In this document: positions 13,180-28,915 of the stretch, one piece after another | How the letters are laid out: each line of letters begins with the position of its first letter | How positions within the stretch are numbered: position 1 is the stretch's first letter | Source of the DNA: Epiperipatus broadwayi | Lineage: Eukaryota > Onychophora > Udeonychophora > Euonychophora > Peripatidae | NCBI GenBank assembly: GCA_028023455.1 | Contig: JAQFVV010000158.1 | Span: 866,001-930,000 of the forward strand | DNA: 64,000 bases | Direction of reading: 5' to 3' | Translations under genes and position numbers: made by a program | Notes under the pieces: model-generated | Databases searched by the model: none | What the model saw: the letters and a program-made list of their open reading frames with translations, nothing else | What the model was told of the DNA's origin: nothing

Positions 13180-15111
13180 CCAATAGTATAAAAACAATAT
13201 AAAAATATCTCAATCAGGTTTTGAAACTTAAATCTGTTATGTTTTATTTTTAGAAATGTCTCCAATTTGGAATCCATTCTTTTTCAATGAATATACACTT
13301 ATAATCTGTAATTTATTTTGGAATAACTTAAAAACAATTATATATTTATGTGGTTTTTTTTTAAAAAAACAATAGGAAGTCAAAAATCATTTAGTACATG
13401 AGTACTCCAAAATATTTACATAAAATTTGAAATAAAATAGGCCATTTACTCTAAAATCAAACATTTTTTTCTACAGTCTCCTTGAATAATACTAATATAT
13501 AAATTAAAATTCTTTCATACACTAATCAAAACATACATATACAAAAATGCATCATGTAAAAAAAACTACAATTTTGTAGATACAACATAAAATGCCGTAA
13601 AAAACAAATCATTTACTGCCATCATTCATCACTTTCATATTTAATGATAGCAATAAATAAGTGTCTATAAACAGCCACTTTATACTGTCTTAAAATGTAA
13701 TTAAGGTTTTTGAACGATACATTTTTATATATGTACACGTTAATTAGAAGGAATCTGTGTAGGAGGGATAATTTTGATTGATATAAGAATTGTTAAAGAA
13801 GATATAAAAGTATTTTTGTAGGATGGATATTCTTATTCCAAATGTTGCATTTTTTAAAAATCTTAAAATGTTTTATGCATGAAGAGTTTAGGTGAATTTA
13901 TGGGACTTTTTAAAAAAAAAAGATATATGATTGTTTTTAAATTCTTGGAAGATTTGTTTTCCAAAAATATATTGAATTTGTAAAATTTATGATTCATTCC
14001 TGGTTGAAATAAATTTTCAATTAATTTTATAATAACTATCATAATGAATAAAAAATTTGTATTACTGGGTGTATAGTATAATTTTGATAATGATTATCAA
14101 AGAAAGTAAATAGATTATGAAGTTGACTTATAATAAAAAAAAATTGAAATTGTTTTTGGCTTGTTTTATTAGGCATGCTTTATCGGAATATATATATATT
14201 CTGATAAAATATAGGTATTGCATTCATAAAAATTTTATTTCAATCAAAGGCTCTTGTTTAAGAAAGTTGTCTTTTTAAGGCTGATAATAAATCCATTTTT
14301 TTAATTTTATTTTCTTAAGAATTATTAATTCTTTTATTAAAATTAATTTCATGTGATCATTTTTTCTGACACAATCTATTTTAAGTTATACTAATAAAGT
14401 TAAGGATTAGTTGCAATCTATTTAATCTGATTAATGCTAATATGATGAAATAGCATATCATTAAGATGAATAACAGAAATAAAACAAATTAAAATATAAA
14501 GTTATAAAGCCATCAAAACATGTATGGACTAAACTAGTAAATTATTATTAATCTCTGAGAATGCTGTTGCTGCATAGTATATACTGTATTTTTTATGATA
14601 TAAAATACAAATTGAATTTAACAAAATTACGAAAGCATATATTAATAATGAAAAATTTTATACATACGTATATATATATGTATATTGGCACTTAAGGATA
14701 GAAAAGTCAGCACATTTTAAATGGCTTGAAGTAATTAAGTCATGTGATATAGAAACTTTGTCAACATTTATTGAAAAATTTTTCTATTAAAAAAGTGAGA
14801 AAAATTTTTAAGAAGTAGTTTATTTATTAGCAGTCACTTGTTAAAATAAATATGGCTAATTCTATAAAGAAAAATATTGATAACAAAAAGTTAAAGTTTG
14901 CAGACTATATATGTTCAAATATACCACTCTCTGATCCATTATTTTATATATGTTTTGCAATATTGTTTTTATAATAGAACTATTTCTTGCCAAAATATTT
15001 CAGCTTTTTATTCTGTTATAGTTTTTATTATATTCTGCCCTCTTCTTTATTTTCCCCAAGAAAGTAGTTGATATGACATCATTCTGGTATGTCTGGGATA
15101 TAATCTTTATG
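13180..15111. other. AT-rich flank, no gene recognised
   Basis: About 1.9 kb without recognisable coding sequence. A TA-alternating tract occurs near 14662-14683. No repeat family could be assigned. Confidence 0.5.
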
Positions 15112-15119
15112 ATATAAAC

Positions 15120-16262
15120 CAGGGGTGGCCAAACTTTTAGTGTTGGGGGTGACTTTTTTGGTGAAAGTGTACCTGAGGGTGACTATGCTTTTTTCAGGGC
15201 CTCGAACCAGAACCCAGAATAAAAAACAATTTTTGCTGGCATAGAAAAAAATAATGATTCGAAGTCCTGTTTTTTTAAGAGTATACTTAGAATTGGTGTT
15301 TTTTTTTTTATAAGGGCTTTTTAAGTACTCACAAATATTGGTGACATTTTTAGAAGATAGGTTACTTAAATTGATTTTACTATGGCTACTATTAAATTAT
15401 TTCAGCTCCCTCTAGTATTACAATTTGTCCATGTGACTTTATAAAATATTTATTAAATTACAATTATTAAATTGGCTATAAATAATTATTTTCTATAGTT
15501 GGTCCTGAATTTTTAAAAAATTTCAAGGAAAAAAAAAAAGAAAATTATTATTTTAGAATTGTATTAAAATAAATTAGATGCAAATTTTACAAAAAAAAAT
15601 TACAAAGTAAAAAAAAAATATATATTTTTTTTGAATACGTAACAACAATAAAAATAAAATTTTACAAAAGTTCTCTATTCCTGTGCCTTAGAAAATTCCC
15701 ATATATTTTTTAAAGTGTCATAGCATCGGCCGGGACGCGAACCCACAACCCGGGAAAGTGCTAGCAGGTGCAAGGCAGTCGCGCTAATCTCTCGACCCCA
15801 TATTTTCTCTGCTCTTTTACAATAATCAGACAAAGTTTGTTTCTTGTTTTACACCTATTTTTTTTCATAGATAGGATAAAGTTCTGTTTTCTTTTTAAAT
15901 CTTAATGGGGATTATTTTCTAGCTAGATGAAGTGTTTTAAAAAATTCACAACTTCTTTGTTTTAAATTCTAGTTTCTCCAGGATAGGTTATTTTCATTTC
16001 TCCTCGGGGAAAACTGCAATTAAATATTTCTAAAAATTTTAGCTCTGGCATTGCACAAAAATAATTTAATTCTTTTTAGCTTCTTCCAAGCTGGGTTTAT
16101 TTTTGAGATTGACAATAACAACAGGTGTTGAGAATAATTTTGAATTTTTCATTTTTTTATATTCAAATCAGCTCTGAATTTATGATTATAATTTGTCAAT
16201 GTTCACATCAGCTTCGCGGTTGACTTCCAGAGACCTTGCAGTCGATGTCTTGGCCACCCCTG
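15120..16262. mobile_element. Non-autonomous hAT-type DNA transposon, 1143 bp
   Basis: The ends are perfect 13-bp inverted repeats, caggggtggccaa at 15120-15132 and its complement ttggccacccctg at 16250-16262. They are flanked by an identical 8-bp direct repeat, atataaac, at 15112-15119 and 16263-16270. Termini starting CAGGGGTGG with 8-bp duplications are typical of hAT elements. The interior contains no transposase frame, so the element would depend on an enzyme supplied elsewhere. It also holds a GC-rich tRNA-like piece on the minus strand (15722-15799), probably a later insertion. The intact duplication implies that the insertion itself has not been rearranged. Confidence 0.92.
15722..15799 (-). 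repeat. tRNA-derived SINE head or tRNA-like pseudogene
   Basis: Read on the minus strand, this 78-bp GC-rich block has an A-box-like TTAGCGCGACTGC and, about 35 nt later, a B-box-like GGTTCGCGTCC after a cccgggttgtggg stretch. That is the layout of a Pol III internal promoter in tRNAs and tRNA-derived SINEs. The two ends do not pair as an acceptor stem, so a functional tRNA is unlikely. It is nested inside the hAT element. Confidence 0.6.
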
Positions 16263-16270
16263 ATATAAAC

Positions 16271-17621
16271 AATAGCATACTTAAGGAAGTAATAAAAGTG
16301 TTAAAAAAAATTATAAAGCCAAAAAGTTTTAATTTCAAAAGTGGAAAATACTAAAATAAATAAAGTTTCTCTAAACTGGAGCATAAAAAAAGCAAACATT
16401 TGGGAAAATGGGATATTAAATCAGTATCATTTAAGAATTTTTATTTATTTAATATTGTTTATAAGAAGTCAGCTATTAATTCCTATACAGTAGTCAATTT
16501 TTTTTTCATAAATTAGCATATATTATATAAAAATGTAAAACAACAATTATGTAGTCTGAAGAAATTTTTAGAAAAGCAAGGATTTAAAATGCTCTGTGAA
16601 AGTATTTTTATGCATCTTCATAGTGTGGGACTTGTTAAAGACTTCAGGCAAAGAATTCTTGAGTTGTCTTTAAGCAAATAATTCATTATATATGGATTTT
16701 ACTCTCGTAACCCTGTTACATACAATGGATATATGGTAGGTTTTTTGCCCAAAGCGAGGTAGATTATTACATAGATGTGTTAACACAATCTTCATCTCTA
16801 TTAATTTGCCCATTGTTTGTCTTTATTTTAACATAATTTTATTAACATCTTTTAGAACTATAATTAATTTAATGAGGCTTTTGCACTTTTAAACTATATA
16901 AAACTTGAGCCAATAAATTAGTTAAAAAGTATTTGTAGTTTAGCCAACTGTAGTCTAATACTGAAAACAATTAAAATATAGTTTGATCTCAATTAGCTAA
17001 AGTAGAGTTCACATATGTAATGCAAGAAAGCTTACTATTTACAATCAAATTAATAAAATGAATTTCAGGCAAAATGTTCTTATCTAGCAAAACCAAGCAG
17101 AGCATTTTGAGATTCTTATATGTGGGTTTATCTTCTGAATGTATTTAACAATGTAATCCCATTGTTATTATTGTATGTATGTCATTAATTTTTTTTAAGA
17201 GAAATGCGTGTGCTTAACTAGTTGTCTTAAATGAATATCTCACTTTAGCATCTTAGCATTTACCCCAAGGTGCAAATAAATGATTTCTATCAATGATTTA
17301 TAAATTAATTTGATTCTCTGCTTACTTGTCAGTGGTATGATTAAACGTTTGAGTATATTTTCAAGCTTAATTTAGGGCAATTAGGATGATTTGCATTCTT
17401 TTAAATACAAAAGCACATGACTTCATTATATATGTTACTTAATTGGGTAAAAAAAAAAATTTTCCTTTGATAAACCCATCAGTTCTACATGTCTATTTTT
17501 AATCACTAACAGATTGTTTTTATTGTGTATCATAGTTATATCACTTGCTTTCATTGTTCACCTCATAATTTTTTTTTTTAGAATAATTAATGGAAAAATA
17601 AATATGATGAAATTGTTGATA
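16271..17621. other. AT-rich flank, nothing assigned
   Basis: About 1.35 kb between two mobile elements with no recognisable gene or repeat. Confidence 0.45.
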
Positions 17622-17635
17622 AATTTTAAGGCATT

Positions 17636-18675
17636 AAGCATCACATGATCACATTTCCTATACTAGCACATTAATTGTTGATAAACAGAGCAAAATTCTC
17701 CATACAGTATTGCCACCTGTGCTAAACAGAGTAATCAATGGATGCCAGAAGGCTTGTGCATAAAATCCCCTTCTAATGCCTACTCATCCAATATCCACAG
17801 ACTAGTTTTTGGCTTGTGGCCTTCGTCAGTGAGGAGCTTTGGATCTGAGAGCACTGCATCTAGATCTTAGGATCTAATGCAACCCTCTAGCAACCACCTT
17901 TTATCTCTACTTAACTACAAAACCATGAGAATGAAATTGAAAACACAAAAAATATTTTCAATCTAAGCTCAATAGCTTATATAGTCATATGGGTCTGAAC
18001 TCAGTTCAGCACCCATACATTTTGGTGTCTTTGGCTCTTTTACAACCATAGCCACCATTATCCTTTTAGGCAGGATTGGTGTTAAATCATTAAGCATCAC
18101 ATGATCACATTTCCTATACTAGCACATTAATTGTTGATAAACAGAGCAAAACTCTCCATACAGTATTGCCACCTGTGCTAAACAGAGTAATCAATGGATG
18201 CCAGAAGGCTTGTGCATAAAATCCCCATCTAATGCCTACTCATCCAATATCCCCAGACTAGTTTCTGGCTTGTGGCCTTCGTCAATGAGGAGCTTTGGAT
18301 CTGAGAGCACTGCATAATAGGATAGTGGTGGCTATGGTTGTAAAAGAGCCAAAGACACCAAAATTTATGGATGCTGAACTGAGTTCAGACCCATATGACT
18401 ATATAAGCTATTGAGCTTAGATTGAAAATATTTTTTGTGTTTGAATTCAATTTCATTCTCATGGTTTTGTAGTTAAGTAGAGATAAAAGGTGGTTGCTAG
18501 AGGGTTGCATTAGATCCTAAGATCTAGATGCAGTGCTCTCAGATCCAAAGCTCCTCACTGACGAAGGCCACAAGCCAGAAACTAGTCTGGGGATATTGGA
18601 TGAGTAGGCATTAGATGGGGATTTTATGCACAAGCCTTCTGGCAATACTGTATGGAGAGTTTTGCTCTGTTTATC
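17636..18675. mobile_element. Palindromic SINE-like cluster B (++- units), flanked by a 14-bp direct repeat
   Basis: A 456-bp unit (17636-18091) starting aagcatcacatgatcaca is followed by a 5' partial direct copy (18092-18315) and then by an inverted partial copy (18316-18675). The direct repeat aattttaaggcatt stands at 17622-17635 and 18676-18689, as expected for a target-site duplication. The minus-oriented unit contains ttgctagagggttg and, about 33 nt downstream, agatccaaagctcc, spaced like the A and B boxes of a tRNA-derived SINE. A short hairpin, tagatcctaagatcta, lies between them. The unit is related to cluster A. Confidence 0.82.
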
Positions 18676-18689
18676 AATTTTAAGGCATT

Positions 18690-19817
18690 TGTATTTCTGA
18701 TGACATTTTTAGTCAAAAAATTTATTTTATATTGTTTAAAAACATTGCTAATTTTTTGTTCCTATCTTTTTATTAATAAAATTCCCTAGTCAAATCTATC
18801 AACTGCATTTTGGGGAAAGAGTTGGAGAAAATTTTTTCTAGATTTTCCATTTATATAGTTGGGTGGATTCTTTTAAAATTTTGTTTATTGTTCTTCAGTA
18901 ATTATCACTTACCATTTCATTATTATAAGAATCTAGTTCACTAATGATTACACTGATGTTAATTATATCACTTTAGCATATATAAAAAAGTCACTAAGGA
19001 AGCCAGTAGCAGAAACCGGCCTGGGGTTGGGGATATTCTGCAAAGCTTATTAAGAGCTTATTTGCTAGCTCTATATATAACATTTGAAATACAAGCTTGT
19101 TAAATTAGGTCATGTGACATATGACTTGATTTTTTTTTGTAAAAAAATATGAATATGCAGCAAGAAATTTTACTTGATAGGCATTTATCTTTTTAATACA
19201 TAACTTTTAAATCTTATTCCTAGTTTTTCATGCTTAAGAAATGAATTTTTATATGGCTCAGATTTAAATAGACTTCATTGTTTTAGTCTATAAATGTTAG
19301 TCTCACTACTGCTGGCTCTTAAGGGAAAAATAAACCCAAACATAAGAATGAGATAGAAGTAACAAAATAATTAATGTTGATAAAAAATGTATCTTCTCTA
19401 TTTTGTTTAGTTATATTATTACTGAAGTGTAATTGTAATTTAGGTAAAATAAATAGATCTAAAATAATTAAATTCTGTTTATCTTTCAAAATGAATCATT
19501 TGACTGATGGGACCATATTATTCAGTTGATTTTATTTATTTTATTTTTTTTTTAAAAAAACTTTTTATATCTTAAAAGAAATAATAATCATATGAAATAT
19601 CTTTTAAAATAATTATATTTTTCATTAGTATAGCTTTTGTAAAAAAAAAAATAAGTTTTTTTCTGATCTCCTTGAAATCATTTTACTTAAAAAATTTTTA
19701 GTACTTACATTTTATCAAGATGATATTTTGATGTTTGAAATTTATAATTTCAAATAATTTTAGTTACTTAAATTTTTTAAACTCTTTTTTTTAATTCCAA
19801 TGTTATATTGTTTGTAG
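18690..19817 (+). other. Flank or intron directly upstream of the first Cul3 exon found
   Basis: AT-rich sequence ending in a T-rich tract and the acceptor tttgtag. A diverged fragment of the cluster A/B repeat (agaaaccggcctggggttgg) lies at about 18990-19040. No upstream Cul3 exon was seen. Confidence 0.6.
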
Positions 19818-22158
<2,341 letters not shown>

Positions 22159-22272
22159 GTTCGAGTGGATGTTCTTACTGCATTACGCAATAACTTTTTG
22201 CAAACTCTTAATCAAGCTTGGAATGATCATCAGACTAGTATGGTTATGATAAGAGATATTCTCATGTATATG
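22159..22272 (+). CDS. CUL3: Cul3 coding exon: cullin repeat 1, second part
   Basis: The 114-nt exon encodes 38 residues, [10 protein letters not shown] through I-R-D-I-L-M-Y-M, continuing the reading frame of the preceding exon in phase 0. It includes the conserved [14 protein letters not shown] segment and the Tyr equivalent to human Y125, a BTB-contact residue in the I-L-M-Y-M motif. The acceptor is cgttttag ending at 22158 and the donor is gtaagc at 22273. Replacement of the common V-R-E-D-V by V-R-V-D-V is a small local difference from human. The following intron is the longest complete one here and is packed with repeats. Confidence 0.97.
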
Positions 22273-24030
22273 GTAAGCAAGTTTATTAATAACTTGATAA
22301 AAAAAAAACGGCATTCATCCTATGCAGTATTTGAGTAACATAAATATTAAATAATGCTATGATTAGACAGTAATCTACCATTTCTATCTTTTTTGAAATG
22401 GTTTGATTAATTATTTCATGTAGTAATATTTTGAATTTTACTAGAACTATTCTTCTTATTTTAAAGGGATTAATAGAATCTGACTTAGAATTTTATTAAA
22501 ATGTTTCTTCTAAAAGTTTTCCATTATACATCAGTTCTTTTCGCATTATTTTATATTACATAAAATATTTGTATTTCTTTTTTGCAACTTTTTATATATT
22601 TTTAATAAAGTCTTCTAGTTTCGTTTAGCAATCAGAATGTAATTGATTTGTATTAATGATATCCTATATTTATATATATAATTGTTGTATATTTATCCAC
22701 AGAAAATTAATTATATATTTTTACAATTTATTATTGTTTAAATTTCTTGTAAGATCTTTTGTGAGTGACAGAAATGGTTACTCTTTTACTAGTTAAAAAA
22801 TCCCTATTTGGGGTTAATATTTGTGAGAAATTTCTTAGATTATGTTATGAGAAGTATCCAGAGTATTATATTAAATTTATTACAGCTATTTAATGCCATA
22901 ACGTTAAATGCACCTTGTATACTAAAGTGTTTTTATGGTGCTAATACTAATTTAAAGTCAATTCATTTATAGAACTAGCTTGTGTAACTACATAAGTTAG
23001 TAATAATAAAAAGTATAATAAATTAAATTTTCTTACGTTTTATTAACCAATTAAATAAAAACAAATTTAATGTAAAAGGTAAATGTTAACAACAACAACA
23101 AAAAAAAAATTAAATATTCAATTTCAAAATCTTGTACTTGTTATCAAGTAATTATTTTGGTGTTATGTTTTAAAATGGAATATTTATATTAGTCAAATCT
23201 ATTATTTAAAATCTGACATTCTAGAAGAAGAGAGTCATATTTTAATTAAAATTATTGATTTTTATGTGTATGCTTATAAAATGTTTTGTTTTAATTGTCT
23301 TAAGAGAAGAAATAAATTAGCCAAAATGTTTTGTCAGGGGTCTCTTGAGCAGTACAATTCTACTTATTTTATTATCTTAGTCATCAAAATTTTAAATTGA
23401 ATATATTGTACAAATATTTACACATTAGATTTAAGTTGCCTAAAATTATAAATGGAAATAGCCAATATAAACATAATTTATCATACTGAACAAGATAAAA
23501 ATTAAATTAAATTTACAAAAAAGGCCAAAGACTAAATATTTTATTTCTATACTTCATCTATAAATCAGCTGACAAGGTTATAAGAAAAACATAGAATTCT
23601 TTGTAAATATTTCATTTATAAATAAGAGTGCTTACTGATATTTTATTTATTTTAAACTTTATTGAATTATGATGTCAGTATTGGCCATATATATTGTAAT
23701 GGTCAGACTAAATATGTTTTAGTAATTTTATTTATTTATTTATATAATTTATATGGGTGCCACCTGACTTTAAACATCAGAAAATAGTTCAGCACATATA
23801 TTTTAACATTCTTTTATTTAATAGAATAATGATGATCACTACATAGCCGCTATTTGCAATATCTGGCTAAATCATGAAGAACATAAGTTATTCCCGATGA
23901 ATGAATGTAGACCATATAATGCTACATTTAAAGAAGCTAATACATTATACAGCAATTGTTTGATTACAAATATAATTATCCATCGACATATAACTTTTTT
24001 TAAAGAAGTCTTTTCTCCAATCTCTTATGT

Positions 24031-24070
24031 ATTATTGTTTTCTTTCATATTCATGAAAGAAAACAATAAT
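24031..24070. repeat. Perfect 18-bp stem hairpin
   Basis: The sequence attattgttttctttcat is followed by a 4-nt loop, attc, and the exact reverse complement. No T-run or gene context points to a terminator. In an AT-rich eukaryotic intron it is most likely a small inverted repeat of no known role. Confidence 0.75.
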
Positions 24071-25389
24071 TATATATAAAATGTCCAATGTTTCTTTGCT
24101 AAATTTAGTCTTATTACTTCTCTATTCTTTAATATTAATACAGATATATAATAGAATACATTTGCCTTCCAGAAAAACCCCAAACTTTAATAAACTTAAA
24201 ATATAACTCTACATATGGATAAACCTATAAATATAAACATTTATTTGACTCAGTTTCTTAGTATCAACATGTGCATATACTTAATATGGAATAAACGTAA
24301 CTGCTATATCCTCTCTACAACAATAACTATAAGGAATTGCCATTTTTAGGTCCGAATCCCAATTTAATAAAATTACAACTTTTATAGGGATGGTTCATTT
24401 TGAGTCCAATCTGTAATTTATCAAAACAAAATAGGAATGAATCCCTTCTATGGATACAAATATATTTAAACTACAGTGAACAAATATATTTATAAGCTTG
24501 CCTACACAAAATTTAATTCTCAATATTCAATTGCAGGGTTGACTACATTCAAATGAATTTGATGGATACAATTAAATTATTAACTTGAAAGTATTAATAA
24601 TTATTTACTCTAATTATTTAATACTTGGGAGATTTATGTGTGGATACATTACATTTAAAATGAATATTACATCTTCCATGGATTTATTTTTTAACTGACA
24701 ATTTGTATAAAATAACATTTGATTAGCATGTAGTTAAAAAGAAGTTCTTTACAAAATGAATACAGAGTGAATCTTTTTTTTTTACTTCAGCTGCATTAAA
24801 ATGCAACTCACTTTAATTATTATTATTATTATTTTTAACTTTTGCTTTCTATTTTAAATAATTCATAAGATACGATATAGCATATTGGTATTAAATATAA
24901 ACTTAAAATAGTTACAATAAAGTCTAAATAGTCCTTCTAAATATAGAACTTAGAAAGCAAGATAATTAGTTTGTTTTCTTTTCGATGTCAAGTATTAATA
25001 CTTTAACAATTTCAGCTTTGCAATTTGAAATAAGTGTTGTTTTTTTATTTTAATCAGATTTACTCAAAATAGTATGTCAAGATGTCCAGGTTAGATTAGC
25101 AGATGGTAGTTTTTCTCCTTTTACTCATTAAGGATAATGGGTCCACTGTTGTTTTAATAAAGTGATAATCCACAATGAGTGCAATAAGAAAAATTGATTT
25201 TATATATGTTTTACTTTTTTCTATCTTGAACAGCCTGTTGAAGGTTTTTTTTTTTTTTAATTGATTAATTTGCGCAACAACTAATTGCCTGATTTTTTTT
25301 TTTTTATCTAATTGTGTTATTTGCAATACATTCTTTGACAAGAGAATTTAAAATTTTTTTTTTAAAAATCTACTGAAATCAATAATACA

Positions 25390-28170
25390 CATCACCTCTG
25401 CACATTTATTTTATCTCTCCATCTCACATGTGGTCTCTTTCTGGGTTATTTAAATCTCTTGGAATCCAGTTTAAGATTTCAATTGTCCATCTATTATCAT
25501 CTCTATTAGCAATATGTCCAGCCCAACTCCACTTTAGTCTTTTAATTTTTTTCAGTGAGGTCAATAACACCTGTTTGTTCTCTTACCTATATATTTCATT
25601 TTCGATCTCTTCTTGTTATTCCCAACATGCATCTCTCCATACTTCTTTGAGTTCTCTGAAGTCTCTGTATTGCTCTTCTATTAAGTGTCCAAGTTGCAGA
25701 TCCATACTAAAACCTATTTATTAAAAACCTTCCTTTTTAAACACATAGGCATATTTTCTTTTAGTATCAAGTTATTTCTACTAAAAGCACTCCAAACAAG
25801 TTTAATTCTATGATTAATTTCATCCATTATGTTTCCATAAGTATTAATAATCTGACCAAGGTATTTGTAGCTGTTAACTTCTTCTAACTCATCATAATAA
25901 ATCTTTATTTTCATATTTTGAGAAAATCCATTAAACATTACTTTAGTCTTTTTAACATTTATCTTTAATCCTACTTTCATCTGATAACTCCTGCAACATT
26001 TCCTGCTGTTCTAAAGCATTATTTGCAAAAAGAACTACACTGTCTGCAAAATCTAAATGACTAAATAATTTCCATTTACTTTCACTTTTTTAGCTTCCCA
26101 TTTTAATCCACAAAATGCTTCTTGAAGCACTGCTGTAATAAGTTTTGGAGATATGGAGTCACCCTATCTTACTCCCTTCTCAATGTTGACTTTCCTAGTA
26201 TTATTACATAATCTAATTGTTGTTGCTGCATTTTTATAAATATTCTTTAAAATATGACAATATCCTGGAACTATACCTTGATGATCCAATGCTTTAATCA
26301 CTGAAGAAATGTTTATAGAATCAAATGCCTTTTCATAATCTACAAATCCACAGCATGATGGCAACTTATATTTATTTGTCCTTTCTATAACTTCTCTCAA
26401 TACCTGGATATGATCTACTGTACTAAAACCACTTTTAAATCCAGGTTGCTCTTGGTTGGTGGAAATCCAATGTTCTCTGTAGATGAGTTGTAATTAGGTA
26501 AAAATTTTGTATAAAACTGATAAAAGGCTGATAGGTCTGTAATTTCTAATATCTTTTTTTATCATCTTTTTTAAATATTAATATTAATACTGCATTCTTC
26601 CAATCGTCTGGTACATCTTTATCATTTAGACATTTGGTATATAACTTTGCTAAAAAAATTTCTATTTCTTCACCTGCTTCTTTTAATATATCAATTTACA
26701 ATTCCATCATTACCTGAAGCCTTTTCTTTCTTCATAAATTTAATTGCATGTCTCACTTTTTCATTTAAAATTCTGGGCAATTAGGAAAATATAATAGATA
26801 TAGGAGGTACTCGTTCTTTATTACTATACAATTCTTGATAGAAGTCTTCTACCCATTTCATGATATCATCTCTCTTTTTAATAATAATTTCATCTTTTCT
26901 TCTTATTGCAGATATAAATTTCCTACCAATACTAAAATGTTGTTTTATACTCTTGAGACTTTTATTCTCTTCTACGGCTTTACTTGCTAGTTCACATTTG
27001 TACTTTCTTATATCATTTTCAACTCTTTTCCGCACCATTTTACAAAATTCAAGATATTCAATCCTTTTTAATGCATCATTTTTGCATATCTTCATATTCC
27101 CTTCTTTTCTTCATAAATTCTCTACTCTCAGTAGAAATTTTATTGGTCAATTGCTGCTTTTTTCTACAGCTATCTTAGTTGCAGTTTTTAAAAATGTATC
27201 AATTATTTTCATATTAATTTCATTCAAATCTGCAAAATCTAATAATACTTGAAACCGATTTGTAAGTTCTAATTTAAATTCATTAGAATGTTTTTGAAGA
27301 TTAGGAATATCAACTGTAAATATTGGTTTTTCTTAATAATTTTTATCTCTCTAGTTTTGCATTAGCACGTATCTTACATCTTACTAATCGATGATCACTT
27401 CCTGTGTTAAATTTATTAAGAACAATACAATCTTGAAATATGTATTTTCTGTTGGTCAAAATATAATCCAATTTTGCTGTACCTTCATTTGGATGCTTCC
27501 ATGTCTTCTCAAAAAAATAATTTATAATATAAAAGTGTTTTTTTTTCCTGCAAACTCCACAAGTCTATGTCCTCTCTCATTTCTATTACCATAACCAAAA
27601 TTACCTATAGCACTTTCATCTTTCATTTGTTTACCGATTCTAACATTAAAGTCTTCTATAACAATTTTAAAATGTTGTTTACTCTGATCAAAAGCCTTTT
27701 GTACATTTATATAAAAATCTTCTACTATTTTATCGCTATGAGAACTTGTTGGGGCATAAACCTGAATTATCTGCATTTATTATCTGCTATTAAGTTGTAT
27801 AACTAATCTTGCCACTCCGTCCGATACACCATCAATCTCCACTATGTTGTTCTTCCACTTTTTATTTATAATGAATCCTACTCCACTTGTATTTTCAATA
27901 TTTGTGCCTTTATAGTAGAGTACATGTCCCCTTTTTAAATCAACTGTCTCTTCACTTTTTTTTCTAAATTCACAAAGTCTAATAATGCCCCATTTAATAT
28001 GACAGTTCTTCTAATTCTTGCAATCTTCCTTCACTTAAAAGTGATTTGCAGTTGTAAGTACCTAAATAAAAAGTCATCATCAAATGGCAACCTGGGTCCA
28101 CAATCAATCGTTGCCTTGGTTAGTGACTTTACAGCCTCTTGGGAATAAGGGCCATGATTTATTTTTGTCT
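25390..28170 (-). pseudogene. RTE-like LINE, longer copy with endonuclease N-terminus, broken
   Basis: Read on the minus strand, this copy starts with the AP-endonuclease region (L-G-T-Y-N-C-K-S-L-L near 28060, then G-V-G-F-I-I-N, I-Q-V-Y-A-P-T-S and D-F-N-V-R-I-G). It continues into the same reverse transcriptase as the copy at 1990-4500, with F-V-D-Y-E-K-A-F-D-S near 26330 and K-T-K-V-M-F-N-G-F near 25945. Many frameshifts and some stops break it. Over one 88-residue stretch (25714-25980) it differs from the other copy at only five positions, so both belong to one fairly young family. The 3' end after the R-R-M-D-E-like segment is lost near 25390. Sequence up to about 28500 may be the 5' UTR, but this is not certain. 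Confidence 0.88.
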
Positions 28171-28915
28171 GTCATGATTGTACATATCTACTGGAAAAAT
28201 ATTTAACATTTATACATACATTCATTCTGCCTTTCAGGCAACTGAGAAGAAAGACCACGGTGTTTCTTGATCTTAAACTCAGAGGTAAAAAGCCAATAAA
28301 CTCACCACGCTGGCTAATGAATGTTGGTGAGCAGTCCATCAATGTTTGTATACTATATTAATAATTACATAGTAGTAACAGCTGCAACTACAGGAATGTT
28401 TGGAGTTAACATTAGGAATTTGCCTGCTTGGTTCCTTTAAGGCCTCCAAGAGGAATCAAAGGGTCTCCTTTCAGTTAATAGCAAACTCCTTTCTGCAGCC
28501 ATTTCAGTATATATATACAGAAATCTTTATTTGATTCTATAATCAAAATTCATATATGAGTTTAGAGGAAGTATATCTCAAATCAATAAAATGTATCAAA
28601 TATGTGGAAGATGGAAATTTTATTACTTCCAAAATTTATAAAGTGTTATTGATCAATCTAAGTTACATCGCTTAATCATTTAAAAAAAAAGATTATATTA
28701 TTGTCCTGGTGTATACATTTAAAATACAAAAAAAGAAGATATAAAATTTCAGTTAGATAGTTAAAGTTTAAGGTATAATTTTAAATAGATTTTACTGAAT
28801 ATCAAGAGGTTTATATATGATGGAATACATTTCTGTATGCTTATAATGATGTATAATATTTTAAACTTGATGAAAGTCATTTATTATTTTTAAATGTTGA
28901 ATTATTGAACTAGAT

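Noticed and set aside
15722-15799. Functional tRNA gene
   Set aside because: A and B boxes are visible but the ends do not form an acceptor stem, and the block sits inside a hAT element. A SINE or tRNA relic is more likely.
26860-27252. 130-codon + strand open frame and neighbouring 64-79 codon frames
   Set aside because: These are shadows of the inverted LINE reverse-transcriptase region, rich in Leu/Phe/Ser as expected for the antisense of a Lys-rich protein.
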